The translations under genes and the position numbers were made by a program. This document shows positions 43,058 through 56,844 of a DNA stretch of 64,000 nucleotides, piece after piece. A model generated the notes under the pieces. That model was given only the letters and a program-made list of their open reading frames with translations. It ran no database searches and was not told where the DNA came from. Every line of letters starts with the position of its first letter. Position 1 is the stretch's first letter. Source of the stretch: Xanthomonas bonasiae (GTDB lineage: Bacteria > Pseudomonadota > Gammaproteobacteria > Xanthomonadales > Xanthomonadaceae); contig NZ_JAFIWB010000001.1 in assembly GCF_017163705.1 (NCBI RefSeq), forward strand, positions 558,001-622,000. The letters run 5' to 3'.

Positions 43058-43158
43058 GTAGACGATGCGGCCGCTGCGAGGCGGCAGGTCGGCGGCCGGC
43101 AGCGCGACAGTGGCGCTTCCACCACGCAGGCGACAAGCGCGCAGCCCAGCGCCAATCC

Positions 43159-43908
43159 TTACGACCGCTTCTTCTTTTTCGCTTCCCGGCTTTCTTCGCC
43201 CGCAATCAGCGACAGCACGTCGTGGATGATGGTGAACATCGCCGCGTGCGCCTTGTCCCCGTCGCCGCTCTTGATCGCGTTCAGGACCCGACGGTGCGCC
43301 GGGATGCTCGCCGTATGCCCGCCGATGCGGTTGGTGAACTGGATCGAAAAACTCAGCGCGGTGTTCACCAGCTCGTGGAATTGCATGTAGAACGGATTGC
43401 CGGTCGCGTCGAGGATCGCGACATGGAAGGCCACGTCCGAGGACAGGTGATCGTCTTCGCCGCGGCCGGCCGCGATCATGCGTTGCAGCGCGTGCTGGAT
43501 CTTGCCGATCGCCTCGGCATTGCCCTGCTGCGCGGCCAGCTTGGCCGCCATCGGCTCGATGCCCTGGCGCATTTCGGTGAACGAACGCAGCAGGCTGTGC
43601 GAGAACTTGCGTTCCAGCATCCAGCGCAGCACGTCCGGATCCAGCAGGCTCCAGGTCTGCTCGGGCCGGACCACGATGCCGCTGCGCGGGCGCGCGGACA
43701 GCAGGCCCTTAGCGGTCAGCATCTTGATCGCTTCGCGGGTCACGCTGCGGCTGGTGGAGTACGCCGAGGAGATCTCCGCCTCGGTGGGGAAACTCTGCAA
43801 ACCGTAGATGCCGGCCACGACGTCGCGCCCCAGCGCATCGAGCAATTGCGAGCTGAGCGTCGTGCTTCCGAACTGTCGCGCCCCCCTGCCCAGATGGTGC
43901 GATTTCAT
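43159..43908 (-). CDS. FCD-type GntR (FadR subfamily) transcriptional regulator
   Basis: A 249-residue regulator. The GntR winged HTH (about 17-85) has FPTEAEISSAYSTSRSVTREAIKMLTAKGLLSARPRSGIVV, and the FCD ligand domain (about 100-235) carries the Asp/His metal-site pattern in DVAFHVAILDATGN and HRRVLNAIKSGD. FCD regulators answer to organic or sugar acids such as galactonate or glucuronate. It is the last gene of the minus-strand block with the GH2, GH30 and TonB-receptor genes and is the best candidate for controlling it. The C-terminus ends in a Lys-rich tail. Confidence 0.9.
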   Translation of the reverse strand: MKSHHLGRGARQFGSTTLSSQLLDALGRDVVAGIYGLQSFPTEAEISSAYSTSRSVTREAIKMLTAKGLLSARPRSGIVVRPEQTWSLLDPDVLRWMLERKFSHSLLRSFTEMRQGIEPMAAKLAAQQGNAEAIGKIQHALQRMIAAGRGEDDHLSSDVAFHVAILDATGNPFYMQFHELVNTALSFSIQFTNRIGGHTASIPAHRRVLNAIKSGDGDKAHAAMFTIIHDVLSLIAGEESREAKKKKRS

Positions 43909-44151
43909 TGCAGGTAGCCGTTTTTACAAGGAAAGATCGAGAGTAGCACGGCGATTTCGGCGCGGAAGTCTTGATTTTTTCACGGCAAATCCGGTGGCCC
44001 GGGACACCCGCGGACACGTCCTGGACACCGGCCGCGCACGCGTGCCGCCGGCCGCCAAACGCCTCACGGCAGCCGTGCGGAAGCGGTCGCGCCGCGACCG
44101 GCGATGGGCCCGCACCACGCGCCTCGCCGTGCTGCGCTGCCCTGCCACCGC

Positions 44152-49067
<4,916 letters not shown>

Positions 49068-49075
<8 letters not shown>

Positions 49076-49229
49076 GCGCCACCTGCATCGGCGTCACCAT
49101 CAGGCTGCCGCCGCATGCCGGCAAATCCAATCCGCATTGGGTCTCGTCGGCGGCCGCGGCCATCCCGCCCGCGATACCGCCGCCGACGATCGCGATGCGG
49201 CGCAACGGCTCGCTGGCATTCACGTCCAT
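49068..49229 (-). pseudogene. Remnant of a tryptophan-halogenase-like flavoprotein gene
   Basis: A 53-codon frame not long enough to be a working gene. It begins with the FAD-binding N-terminus of the bacterial tryptophan-halogenase-like family: LRRIAIVGGGIAGGMAAAA, where intact members have GGGTAGWMAAA. After about 30 residues the similarity ends. Such halogenase-like genes often follow TonB-dependent receptors in Xanthomonas carbohydrate loci, and this one lies exactly between the receptor (ends 49368) and the GH30 gene, overlapping its first codons. The missing Trp and the truncation indicate decay by deletion. Confidence 0.6.
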
Positions 49230-49367
49230 TGCCACCGGTACCGCTGCGTTGCCGAGCGTGATTGCATCTTCATCGGTCCTTGCAAGACATCGATCGCAGG
49301 TGCCCGGCCCATGCAGGCATGGGCCGGATGCAGCCCGCTTGAACCACCGAAGCGGGCAGCCACCGCA

Positions 49368-52184
49368 TCAGTAGGTGATCCGTGCCGAGAAGCCGTAGCG
49401 CCGGTCGTTGAGTTCGTAGCGCAACGGCGCGCTCGCCGTGCCGATGTAGATCTCGTTCATGCGGTTGTTCAAGTTCACTGCATCGAACGACAGCGCGATG
49501 TGCTCGTTCACGTTGTAGCTGACCGAGGCATCCAGCGAGGCGTAAGGCTTCTGGTATTGCGGAATGCCGTTGGCGCCGCTGCCCTGGGTGGTGTCCAGGT
49601 ATTCGCCACGCCAGCTCCAGGCCAGGCGCGCGGTGACGGGACCCTTCTCGTACAGGGCCACCGCGTTGTAGCTGTGCTTGGACAACTTCTCCAGCGGCAC
49701 CGTGGCCGGGATGTCGGAGCCGGCGGTGGCGAAGGGATTGGACACGCTGCTGTCCACGTAGGTGTAGTTGAACTGGAACCCCAGGCCGCTGAGCCAACCG
49801 GGCAGGAAATCGTAGAACTGCTGGTAGGCGAATTCGGCGCCGCGGATGGTGCCGTTGCCGGTGTTGAGCGAGGTGCTGATGTCGTAGTCCAGGCCGTTGT
49901 AGTTGCGTACCACGGTGCCGCTGGCCAGGAAGCCGTCCACCTTCTTGTAGAACAGGCCGGCGGTGAGCGAGCCGGCAGGAGCGAAGTACCATTCCAGCGT
50001 CGCATCGTAGTTGTCCGACTGGACCGGACGCAGGAACGGATTGCCGGAGGACCCGCCAGGCCGCCCGGTGATCGGATTCAGCTGGCTCGATGCGCCCAGC
50101 GAGACGTTGGTCGACATCTGGTCGAAGTTGGGCCGCGCGATCAGCTGCGAATAGGCGAAGCGCGCCTGCAGGGTGTCGCTCAGGTGCGCGCGCAGGTTGA
50201 ACGACGGCAGTACGTCGTTGTAGGTGCGCTCGACCGACAGCGGAGTGATGCCGCCGCCGTCCATGAACACCGCGCCGTCCGAACCGGTGGTGGTCCTGAC
50301 CAGGCGCACGCCGATGTTGCCGTCCAGGCGCAAGCCGGCCAGATCGGTGTCGTAGTCGGCGGTGAAATAGCCGGCCCAGGTCTTTTCGGTCTGGTAGTTG
50401 AGGTCGCTCGGCTTGAACGCGGTCTGCGGCGCGAAGCCGAACAGCGCCTCGGTGCGCGCGGTGCGGTCGAACAGGCCGCCGCCGCTGGCGAACTCCGGAT
50501 ACAGCACGCCGCCGGTCAGCGTCTTGCCGTCGAAGAAGTCCGGCGACGGCCCATTGCGCACCAGTTCCGGATGCGCCGAAACCGACGGGTAGACCAGGGT
50601 CGTGGCGCAGGTCGGATCCGCCCCGGTCACGCCCAGGCAGGCGGCGTTCCAGGTGCCGCGCAGGTCGATGCTGCTGTCGGCGTAGCGCACGCCGGCGCTG
50701 AACTTGGTGAACAAACCGCCCTCGGTGAAGTATTCCAGGTCCGATTGCAGCGCCAGCTGGTCGGCGTCGTTGCGGGTCAGCGCATCGGCGATATAGCTGA
50801 AGCCGTAGTTGTTGGGATCGCTCAGCAACGCCGGATCGCGCACGTTGAAGCGCGGGTTGCCGCCGCGCAGGTCGAAGTCGACGATCGAGCGGTTGGCCGC
50901 GTTGCTGCTGTCCTCCGATGCGCGGTCGTAGAGCGAGACGACGAAGCCGTTGCGGTCGGCATCGTAGGACGAGGTGAGGTATTGCGCGTCGAACGTCACC
51001 GCCAGCTTCTCGCTGGGATTCCAGCGCAGGTTGAGGCTGTAGTTGGTGTTGGTCGAGGTGAGATCCTGGTCGTAGCGCGCCGACTCGAACATCTGGTTGT
51101 CCAGCGCGCCCGAGGTGGCGTAGCCGTTCTTGTCGAAGGTGAAGTCCGCGCCCGCCAATGGCGACGCGGCATCGCGTCGGTTGGCCTGGTAGAAGTACTT
51201 GCCCTGCCGGTAGAAGTCGTAGGTCGTGCGCAGGAACTGCCCGGTGACCAGCACCGTATCGGACGGCTTCCACTGCAGCGCGGCCGCCGTGCCCAGGCGC
51301 TTGCGGTCGCCGCCGTCGTCGTAGATCTGGAAGCCGGAGGGAATCTGCGCGCCGCTCGGCGCGCCGGCGATGACGCCGTCCGGCACCGCGACGAACGGGC
51401 CGGTCAGGATGCCGTCCTGGCGATAGCTGGAGCGGCCATAGCCGACATTGAACAGCACGCCGATCTCGCCGGCGTCGGTGTCGAAGCGGTCGCTATACAG
51501 GCCCGACGCCGACCCGCCGGTCTTGTCGGCGCGGTCATAGTAGTTGCCTTTGGCGGTGGCGCTGATGACCCGGCCGGGCGCGTCGAACGGCAGCCGGGTG
51601 CGCAGGTTCACCACGCCGCCGACGCCGCCCTCGATGATGTTCGCAGGCGGATTCTTGTAGACGTCGATACCGGACAGCAGCTCCGGCGGAATGCCTTCCA
51701 GGTCCAGCGTGCGGCCGCCGGAAGCGGAAAACGTATCGCGCCCGTCAAGGAAATTGCGCACCTGGGTCAGGCCGCGCACGGTGACGGCCGGCTGCGTGCG
51801 GTGATCGAAATCGGTGGCGCCTTCGCCGTAACGGCGCTGGATCTGCACGCCGGTGATGCGCTGCAGCGCTTCCACCGTGTTCGCATCCGGCAGCTTGCCG
51901 ATGTCCTGGGCCTGCACCGAATCCACGATCTGCGTCGCGTCCTGCTTGATCGCCTGCGCCGAGCGCAGGCTTTCGCGCACGCCGGTGACCACGATGCTGT
52001 CCATTGTCTTGACGTCGGTGCCGGCCGGCTGCGCAGCGGCATCCTGCGCGCCTTGCTCGGCAGGAGTGGTGGGCTTGGCCTGCGCCCACGCCAGCAACGG
52101 CGTCAGCATCGCCAGGCCCAAGGCGCTGGCGAGGGGATTCCTGTGCTTGGGGTATTTACGCTTGAAGGGCGCACGACTTGTCAT
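49368..52184 (-). CDS. TonB-dependent outer-membrane receptor
   Basis: A 938-residue receptor of the Caulobacter/Xanthomonas carbohydrate type. Signal peptide with cleavage near AWAQA, TonB-box-like DSIVVTG near residue 62, plug domain with IVDSVQAQDIGKLPDANTVEALQRITGVQIQR and GIDVYKNPPANIIEGGVGGVVNLRT, then a 22-strand barrel ending in the aromatic GFSARITY. Energised by TonB, it would import large substrates such as plant oligosaccharides. The ATG at 52184 follows GGAGAG. Downstream on the same strand are the halogenase remnant, GH30, GH2 and GntR genes, so it is the entry gate of that locus. Confidence 0.94.
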   Translation of the reverse strand: MTSRAPFKRKYPKHRNPLASALGLAMLTPLLAWAQAKPTTPAEQGAQDAAAQPAGTDVKTMDSIVVTGVRESLRSAQAIKQDATQIVDSVQAQDIGKLPDANTVEALQRITGVQIQRRYGEGATDFDHRTQPAVTVRGLTQVRNFLDGRDTFSASGGRTLDLEGIPPELLSGIDVYKNPPANIIEGGVGGVVNLRTRLPFDAPGRVISATAKGNYYDRADKTGGSASGLYSDRFDTDAGEIGVLFNVGYGRSSYRQDGILTGPFVAVPDGVIAGAPSGAQIPSGFQIYDDGGDRKRLGTAAALQWKPSDTVLVTGQFLRTTYDFYRQGKYFYQANRRDAASPLAGADFTFDKNGYATSGALDNQMFESARYDQDLTSTNTNYSLNLRWNPSEKLAVTFDAQYLTSSYDADRNGFVVSLYDRASEDSSNAANRSIVDFDLRGGNPRFNVRDPALLSDPNNYGFSYIADALTRNDADQLALQSDLEYFTEGGLFTKFSAGVRYADSSIDLRGTWNAACLGVTGADPTCATTLVYPSVSAHPELVRNGPSPDFFDGKTLTGGVLYPEFASGGGLFDRTARTEALFGFAPQTAFKPSDLNYQTEKTWAGYFTADYDTDLAGLRLDGNIGVRLVRTTTGSDGAVFMDGGGITPLSVERTYNDVLPSFNLRAHLSDTLQARFAYSQLIARPNFDQMSTNVSLGASSQLNPITGRPGGSSGNPFLRPVQSDNYDATLEWYFAPAGSLTAGLFYKKVDGFLASGTVVRNYNGLDYDISTSLNTGNGTIRGAEFAYQQFYDFLPGWLSGLGFQFNYTYVDSSVSNPFATAGSDIPATVPLEKLSKHSYNAVALYEKGPVTARLAWSWRGEYLDTTQGSGANGIPQYQKPYASLDASVSYNVNEHIALSFDAVNLNNRMNEIYIGTASAPLRYELNDRRYGFSARITY

Positions 52185-52651
52185 TCGAACTCTCTCCGGT
52201 ACTGACGAAATTGACCTTCGTATCGAAACCGACATCGGCCTTGATGCTGCGCACGATGGACAGCGAAGTTCTTGCCGGTGGTGGCGACAACTGCAGCGAC
52301 GGCAGGCAGGGATTTCAAGCTGTATTTCAAGCTATGTTCATATTTATATGACAATTAGAGAGGGCGCACGTTGCGTCGCAACACGCCTTCTGCACAGGCG
52401 TTCACAACGCCGCGCACCTTGCGGCGCCGACGTTTGACGCCCTATGCGTCGACACTGACACCGGTTGTAGATGCAGGCGACGGCGTATCGCGACGCCGCA
52501 CCTGTCTACGAAATCGGCCCTGTACGCGTGACGCCGCGCACGCAATCGCCGTGCCCGCGCCCGTAGCCTCGGCATGCACCGTGGAAGTGGGTGCAACGGC
52601 ATCCGGTCCCCTGCCGGATGGTCTAGTCGTCTTCTAGCAGAAGGAAGATCC
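52185..52651. other. Divergent promoter region, 467 bp, of receptor and protease genes
   Basis: No gene is supported. It contains an unusually AT-rich island at 52311-52365 with two direct repeats and an inverted repeat, and GC-rich non-coding sequence on the protease side. Confidence 0.6.
52312..52351. promoter_or_regulatory. Direct and inverted repeats in the AT-rich receptor promoter
   Basis: ATTTCAAGCT occurs at 52312-52321 and again at 52324-52333, twelve bases apart start to start. Then TCATAT (52338-52343) and ATATGA (52346-52351) form a dyad around TT. Their position about 130-170 bases before the receptor gene suits an upstream regulatory site. Confidence 0.5.
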
Positions 52652-54052
52652 ATGAATCGCAAGAACGCGCTGTATCTGGCCCTGCTGGCCGGCATCTCCG
52701 GTCTTTCCCCCGTCGCCATGGCCGCCAATCCCCCAGCGGCCGAGATGGACTCCGCTCCCGTCGAAGCCCGCCCCAATGCCGCCGCGCTCGGCGGCGCCGA
52801 ACTGCGCAGCCTCGCCACTGGTAGCGCGCATGCGCCGCGCGTCATCGAACTCGGCGCTCCCGACAGCGCCCAGGCCGCGACGATGAAGCAACTGCGCGGC
52901 CAGCAGGTCAAGCATGGCCAGCCGCTGCAGATCGGCTTCTCGCGCGACATCGCCAAGCCGGCGATCAACCTGCGCCGGCTCAGTTGGCAGAGCCTGCCCA
53001 ACGGCGCGCAGGTCACCAGCTTCGAAATCGTCTCCACCGATGCGGCGGCGCTGCGCGCGGCATTGCAGCTCAGCGGCAGCGGCGCCCAGCCGGGCGACCC
53101 GAGCAAGGCCACGCTGCGCTTCGCCGGCGACGACGGCCGCGTGTTCGAACAGAGCGGCGCCGATTTCGCCGGCAGCGAGCCGGGCTGGTCCGCGGCGGTG
53201 TCCGGCTCGCGCCTGGTGGTGGAGATCGAACTGCCGGCCGGCCAGTATCCGCAGGGCTTCGCGCTGAAGATCCCGCAGATCTCGCACATGGACATCAATC
53301 CCGTCGCCAGCGAGGAAATGATGCGGCCGATGATCGGCGAGAGCGATTCGTGCGAGCGCGACATCGTCTGCCGCGCCAGCCCCAGCAGCGGCTTCACCTC
53401 GGCCGCCAAGTCGGTGGCGCGCATGGTGTTCAGCACCAGCAGCGGCTCCTACCTGTGCACCGGCACCCTGCTCAACAACAGCAACTCGCCGAAGAAGTAC
53501 CTGTTCTGGACCGCGGCGCACTGCATCAGCACCCAGACCGTGGCCAACACCCTGCAGACCTACTGGTTCTACGACGCCACCACCTGCAACGGCTCCACGG
53601 TCAGCTCGTCCTACACCACGCTCAGCGGCGGCGCCTATCTGCGCCACGCCAACACCACCCGCGACACCTCGCTGCTGGAACTGAAGACCGCTCCGCCCAG
53701 CGGCGCCTTCTATGCCGGCTGGAGCAGTTCGGCGATCGGCTCCACCGGCACCGCGATCGAAGGCATCCACCACCCCGCCGGCGACGTGAAGAAGTACTCG
53801 CTGGGCAGCGTCACCGCGCTGTCGTCCTCGATCGACGGCAAGTCGCCGCTGTACAAGGTGGTCTGGAACACCGGCGTCACCGAAGGTGGCTCCTCCGGCT
53901 CGGGCCTGTTCACCGTCAACAGCAGCGGCGCCTACCAGCTGCGCGGCGGCCTGTACGGCGGCACCTCGTACTGCAGCGCGCCCAGCGACCCGGACTACTA
54001 CTCGCGCTTTTCCGACGTGTATTCCACCATCCAGCCCTACCTGAGTCCGTAA
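52652..54052 (+). CDS. Secreted trypsin-fold serine protease (lysyl-endopeptidase-like)
   Basis: A 466-residue exported protease. Signal peptide about 1-25 (ALYLALLAGISGLSPVAMAA), a propeptide to about 230 containing FSRDIAKPAINLRR, then an S1 domain. The triad reads His290 in FWTAAHC, Asp338 in TTRDTSLLELK and Ser415 in GGSSGSGLF. Cysteines at 234, 240, 269, 291 and 312 suggest disulfides. The layout is that of lysyl endopeptidases and related proteases of Lysobacter and Xanthomonas; the exact specificity is not shown. The ATG follows AAGGAAG. GC-rich hairpins follow the stop. Confidence 0.9.
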   Translation: MNRKNALYLALLAGISGLSPVAMAANPPAAEMDSAPVEARPNAAALGGAELRSLATGSAHAPRVIELGAPDSAQAATMKQLRGQQVKHGQPLQIGFSRDIAKPAINLRRLSWQSLPNGAQVTSFEIVSTDAAALRAALQLSGSGAQPGDPSKATLRFAGDDGRVFEQSGADFAGSEPGWSAAVSGSRLVVEIELPAGQYPQGFALKIPQISHMDINPVASEEMMRPMIGESDSCERDIVCRASPSSGFTSAAKSVARMVFSTSSGSYLCTGTLLNNSNSPKKYLFWTAAHCISTQTVANTLQTYWFYDATTCNGSTVSSSYTTLSGGAYLRHANTTRDTSLLELKTAPPSGAFYAGWSSSAIGSTGTAIEGIHHPAGDVKKYSLGSVTALSSSIDGKSPLYKVVWNTGVTEGGSSGSGLFTVNSSGAYQLRGGLYGGTSYCSAPSDPDYYSRFSDVYSTIQPYLSP

Positions 54053-54060
54053 GCCCAGGC

Positions 54061-54116
54061 CCGGGAGGGCCGTACTCCCGGACCCGGACAGGCCACGCCG
54101 CGCGCGTGGCCTGTCC
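54061..54116 (+). terminator. Tandem hairpins after the protease gene
   Basis: A 7-bp stem (54061-54067 with 54075-54081) and a perfect 13-bp stem (54086-54098 with 54104-54116), starting eight bases after the stop. No T-run follows. Confidence 0.6.
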
Positions 54117-54188
54117 GTACGGCCTGCCACCACCCCGGCATGCAGGGGTTACACTGGGGGCCCCATCTCACACACGGCAGGCATCCAC

Positions 54189-54341
54189 TTGGCAAAGCCC
54201 AACTATTCCTTCGAAAAACGTCAGCGCGAAATCGCCAAGAAGAAACAGCAGGACGAGAAGGACGCGCGCAAGCGCGAAGCCCGCGAGGCGGCCAAGGCCG
54301 CAGCGGACGCCGAAGCGAAGACGCCCGACAGCGGCAACTGA
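54189..54341 (+). CDS. Small Lys-rich conserved protein with TTG start
   Basis: A 50-residue, very basic and acidic helical protein that I recognise as a conserved small protein of proteobacteria: (M)AKPNYSFEKRQREIAKKK, then a KKQQDEKDARKREAREAAKAA charged helix. It must start at TTG (54189), as no ATG or GTG in frame precedes the conserved part. The ribosome binding site is weak (GGCAGG). Function unknown; such proteins may bind RNA or ribosomes. Support comes from the conserved N-terminus only. Confidence 0.68.
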   Translation: MAKPNYSFEKRQREIAKKKQQDEKDARKREAREAAKAAADAEAKTPDSGN

Positions 54342-54454
54342 GCAGCGTCGGCGGAACCGGTCCCGTACCGGCTCCCGCCAATGCGTGCCTCCCGCGGCGT
54401 TGCCGGCCATGCGCAATGGCAGGCGCCATTGCCTCGTCTTGCGCCTGGATCGAC

Positions 54455-55036
54455 TCAGGCGATGCCGGTGGCCGGCGGAGCGGCGGAGGTGGACGCGGAC
54501 GGCAACGTCGCCGGGAACCACTCCGCGCGTGCCAGCCAGCCCTTCAGGAATTTGTCGTCGGCCGGACGCTCCTGCGCCAGCCGGTCGTAGTAGTCGATCC
54601 GGCCCTGGCGATACAGCGCATAGACCTGCGCCTGGTCGGCCGCCTGCAGTGCCGCCAGCGTGGCCGGCCCCATTTCTCCATCGGTGGCCAGACCCGTGGC
54701 GACCGATTGCTGCAGGATCCGCTGCAGCAGCAGGACCGCCTCGGTCCCGGCATTGACGTAGAAATCGAACAGGATCTCGGCCAGCGGCTGCGAGGCGATC
54801 TGATCGCCGTCCAGCTTGTCCCAGTATGCATTCCGATAGATGATGCCGGCCTGCTCCGGGGTCAGCGCGCGCAGTGCGTCCAGCGTCGGCTGCTCGCCGA
54901 GCAACGGCTGCGCATAGCGCTCGAACGTCGCCAGGGTGATGCCGAGGTTGGTAGCGCCGCCGGGATCGGCCGGATCGTCGACGTAGCCCCCTTCGAACCG
55001 CAACAACTGCGGCAGATACAGATCCAGCGATGCCAT
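54455..55036 (-). CDS. GH108-family muramidase (N-acetylmuramidase)
   Basis: A 193-residue peptidoglycan hydrolase of the ZliS/GH108 type. The catalytic Glu15 lies in RFEGGYVDDPADPGGATNLGIT, the family signature, followed by RNAYWDKLDGDQI and a C-terminal peptidoglycan-binding-like helical domain with DGEMGPATLAALQ and KGWLARAEWF. The last 15 residues are Ala/Ser/Thr-rich. The ATG at 55036 follows AAGGAG. There is no signal peptide and no holin or phage gene nearby, so release may need another route. Confidence 0.86.
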   Translation of the reverse strand: MASLDLYLPQLLRFEGGYVDDPADPGGATNLGITLATFERYAQPLLGEQPTLDALRALTPEQAGIIYRNAYWDKLDGDQIASQPLAEILFDFYVNAGTEAVLLLQRILQQSVATGLATDGEMGPATLAALQAADQAQVYALYRQGRIDYYDRLAQERPADDKFLKGWLARAEWFPATLPSASTSAAPPATGIA

Positions 55037-55249
55037 GGCGACGCACTCCTTGACGAACGACAGGACGTCAGTGTGGCACCGAACCGGCAAACCAAGCTGT
55101 GCCCCAGGGAACAACTTGCGTAGCCGGAACGCTGTACGGACGTGGGCGACGGACGGCGCCTACACGCCCCGTCGACGCCTCCGTCACGACTCGCCTGCGC
55201 GCGGCAATGCACAGTCCGGGCAGGCATTCACGCCCTATCGGAGACCCGC

Positions 55250-55738
55250 ATGGCCAGCCCGCAGGAACTGGAAGAGAAATTCTGGAAAGCGCTCAAATCC
55301 GACCGCACGGTCATGCTCGGCCTGGACGGCGTCGAGGACGGCCATGCGCGACCGATGACGGCGCAATTCGAAGGCGACGGCGGCGGTCCGATCTGGTTCT
55401 TCACCTCCAAGGACAACGCCCTGGTGCAGAAGCTGACCCAGAGCCAGCGTGTCATCGCCGCGTTCAGCGCCAAGGACCACGACCTGTTCGCCAGCATCAG
55501 CGGCACGCTCAGTGTGGACAACGACCAGGCGGTGATCGAGCGCCTGTGGAACGGCTTCATCGACGCCTGGTACGAGCAAGGCAAGGACGATCCCAAGCTG
55601 GCGCTGCTGCGCCTGGATCCGGACCACGCGCAGATCTGGCTCAACGGCTCCAGCCTGGTAGCGGGCATCAAGGTGCTGTTCGGCATCGACCCGAAGCGCG
55701 ATTACCAGGACAAGGTCGCGGACGTGCCGCTGCGCTGA
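55250..55738 (+). CDS. General stress protein, PNPOx-like flavin-binding (Xac2369-like)
   Basis: A 162-residue pyridoxamine-5'-phosphate-oxidase-fold protein of the general-stress-protein type. ELEEKFWKALKSDRTVMLGL, the IWFFTSKDNALVQKLTQ strand-helix and AAFSAKDHDLFASISGTL match the group whose Xanthomonas citri member (Xac2369) was structurally characterised and binds flavin. The C-terminal RLDPDHAQIWL strand is complete. The ATG at 55250 has GGAG upstream; a longer frame has no good start. Enzymatic activity of this group is unclear. Confidence 0.88.
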   Translation: MASPQELEEKFWKALKSDRTVMLGLDGVEDGHARPMTAQFEGDGGGPIWFFTSKDNALVQKLTQSQRVIAAFSAKDHDLFASISGTLSVDNDQAVIERLWNGFIDAWYEQGKDDPKLALLRLDPDHAQIWLNGSSLVAGIKVLFGIDPKRDYQDKVADVPLR

Positions 55739-55798
55739 GCCGCGCCGAAACGCATTAAGGCCGATGGTGCCGGTGCGTTTTCTGGGCGCAGCGGCGGT

Positions 55799-55860
55799 GG
55801 TGCCAGACGTGACAGGTGTAACTGGTCGTAGGAATGGCGGCCGCCACCAAGTCTGGCACC
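55799..55860. repeat. Ten-base inverted repeat spanning 62 bp
   Basis: GGTGCCAGAC (55799-55808) is exactly repeated in inverse at 55851-55860 with an interior that also folds. It lies in the 254-bp gap after the stress-protein gene, where no gene is seen. It could be a terminator or a short repeat element. Confidence 0.55.
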
Positions 55861-55992
55861 TTGCCCTGTGTCCGCAACGCTTCGACCTGCACCGAAGTGC
55901 GGCAACGGTCAGGAACGCGCAGGCCATCCACCCGGCAGGCCGCCTGGCCGCATCGAGGCCTTGCAGACTTGCGCCAGTTCTGCCAAGGCCGA

Positions 55993-56670
55993 CTAACCAT
56001 CGCGCATTACATCGAAGGACGAGGCACCGAGCCGCCGGTACTTGGCCCGCAGTGCATGGAACAGATCTCCTGCCTTCACTCGCTCCCATTCCTGTTTCAG
56101 CATGCGGCTGGAGGTCTCGAGCAAGTCGTCGATGTCCTGCAGCAACTTATCGTAGGAGAATGGCTGGTCCTGCAAACCACGACCAAGGACGGCGAGGATC
56201 GACTGGAGCTTCGCATCCATCTGCTGGTGCAGCGGATCGGTCCCTTTATCGCCCTCGGCAGCAAGATTCAAGCGCAACGTGATCTTGTAATGGTTTTTTC
56301 TGCATACATCCAGATACGTGTCCAGCTTGGTCGCGATGGCTCCCTCGAGTTCGGTCAGCGTCAGCAAGTGTTTCCTTCGCTCTTCCGCGTCCACCCTCAA
56401 GTTTGAATACCCGTTCTTTTCCACGTTCTGGTTATGCGCGTCCACATCGCGTACCCAGTCGGCGATGACCTTGCGGCTGGCCGCCGCTCCCTGTCCCTGG
56501 TCCAACAACGATCCAAGCGTGCGCGCTGCGCCACAGAACAAGGAAAGTTCCTCGCGCATCGCATCGATCCAGGCCTGTCTGAATTCGGACACCTTGTTTC
56601 TTTTGTTGATGTGCAAGGTCATCAGACCGAATCCGCCTGCAATGATCGGTACCCACAGCGTACTTTCCAT
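55993..56670 (-). CDS. Single-pass membrane protein of unknown function, AT-richer than surroundings
   Basis: A 225-residue protein with one N-terminal membrane segment (TLWVPIIAGGFGLMTLHI, about 3-20), a basic stop (NKRNK) and a long helical cytoplasmic part. The sequence NKRNKVSEFRQAWIDAMREEL resembles the start of scattered, uncharacterised bacterial membrane proteins; beyond that I recognise no domain. Helices are rich in Lys, Asp, Leu and Gln, unlike the Ala/Arg-rich neighbours, and base composition is visibly less GC-rich, suggesting horizontal transfer. The ATG at 56670 follows GAGGAG. It stands alone between repeats and the HDOD gene. Confidence 0.72.
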   Translation of the reverse strand: MESTLWVPIIAGGFGLMTLHINKRNKVSEFRQAWIDAMREELSLFCGAARTLGSLLDQGQGAAASRKVIADWVRDVDAHNQNVEKNGYSNLRVDAEERRKHLLTLTELEGAIATKLDTYLDVCRKNHYKITLRLNLAAEGDKGTDPLHQQMDAKLQSILAVLGRGLQDQPFSYDKLLQDIDDLLETSSRMLKQEWERVKAGDLFHALRAKYRRLGASSFDVMRDG

Positions 56671-56844
56671 TGGTGCAACTCCTCTCATCAAAAGGAAACG
56701 GCGATCTAGGCGGCCACGCTGGCCGCTATCCAAAACTTGCCGCATGTCCGGGACACGGCAATTCAAGCGTCGGCATACATCCTCGCAAGACGCATCAAGA
56801 CCGCCGCGTCCACAATTGGCTTTGCGCTTACGCTATTGCCACGC

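Noticed and set aside
52312-52333. Direct repeats near the receptor promoter as a CRISPR or integron site
   Set aside because: Only two short copies without spacers of standard length; a regulatory site is the simpler reading.
54455-55036. GH108 muramidase as evidence for a prophage
   Set aside because: No holin, structural phage gene, integrase or attachment repeats are seen around it.
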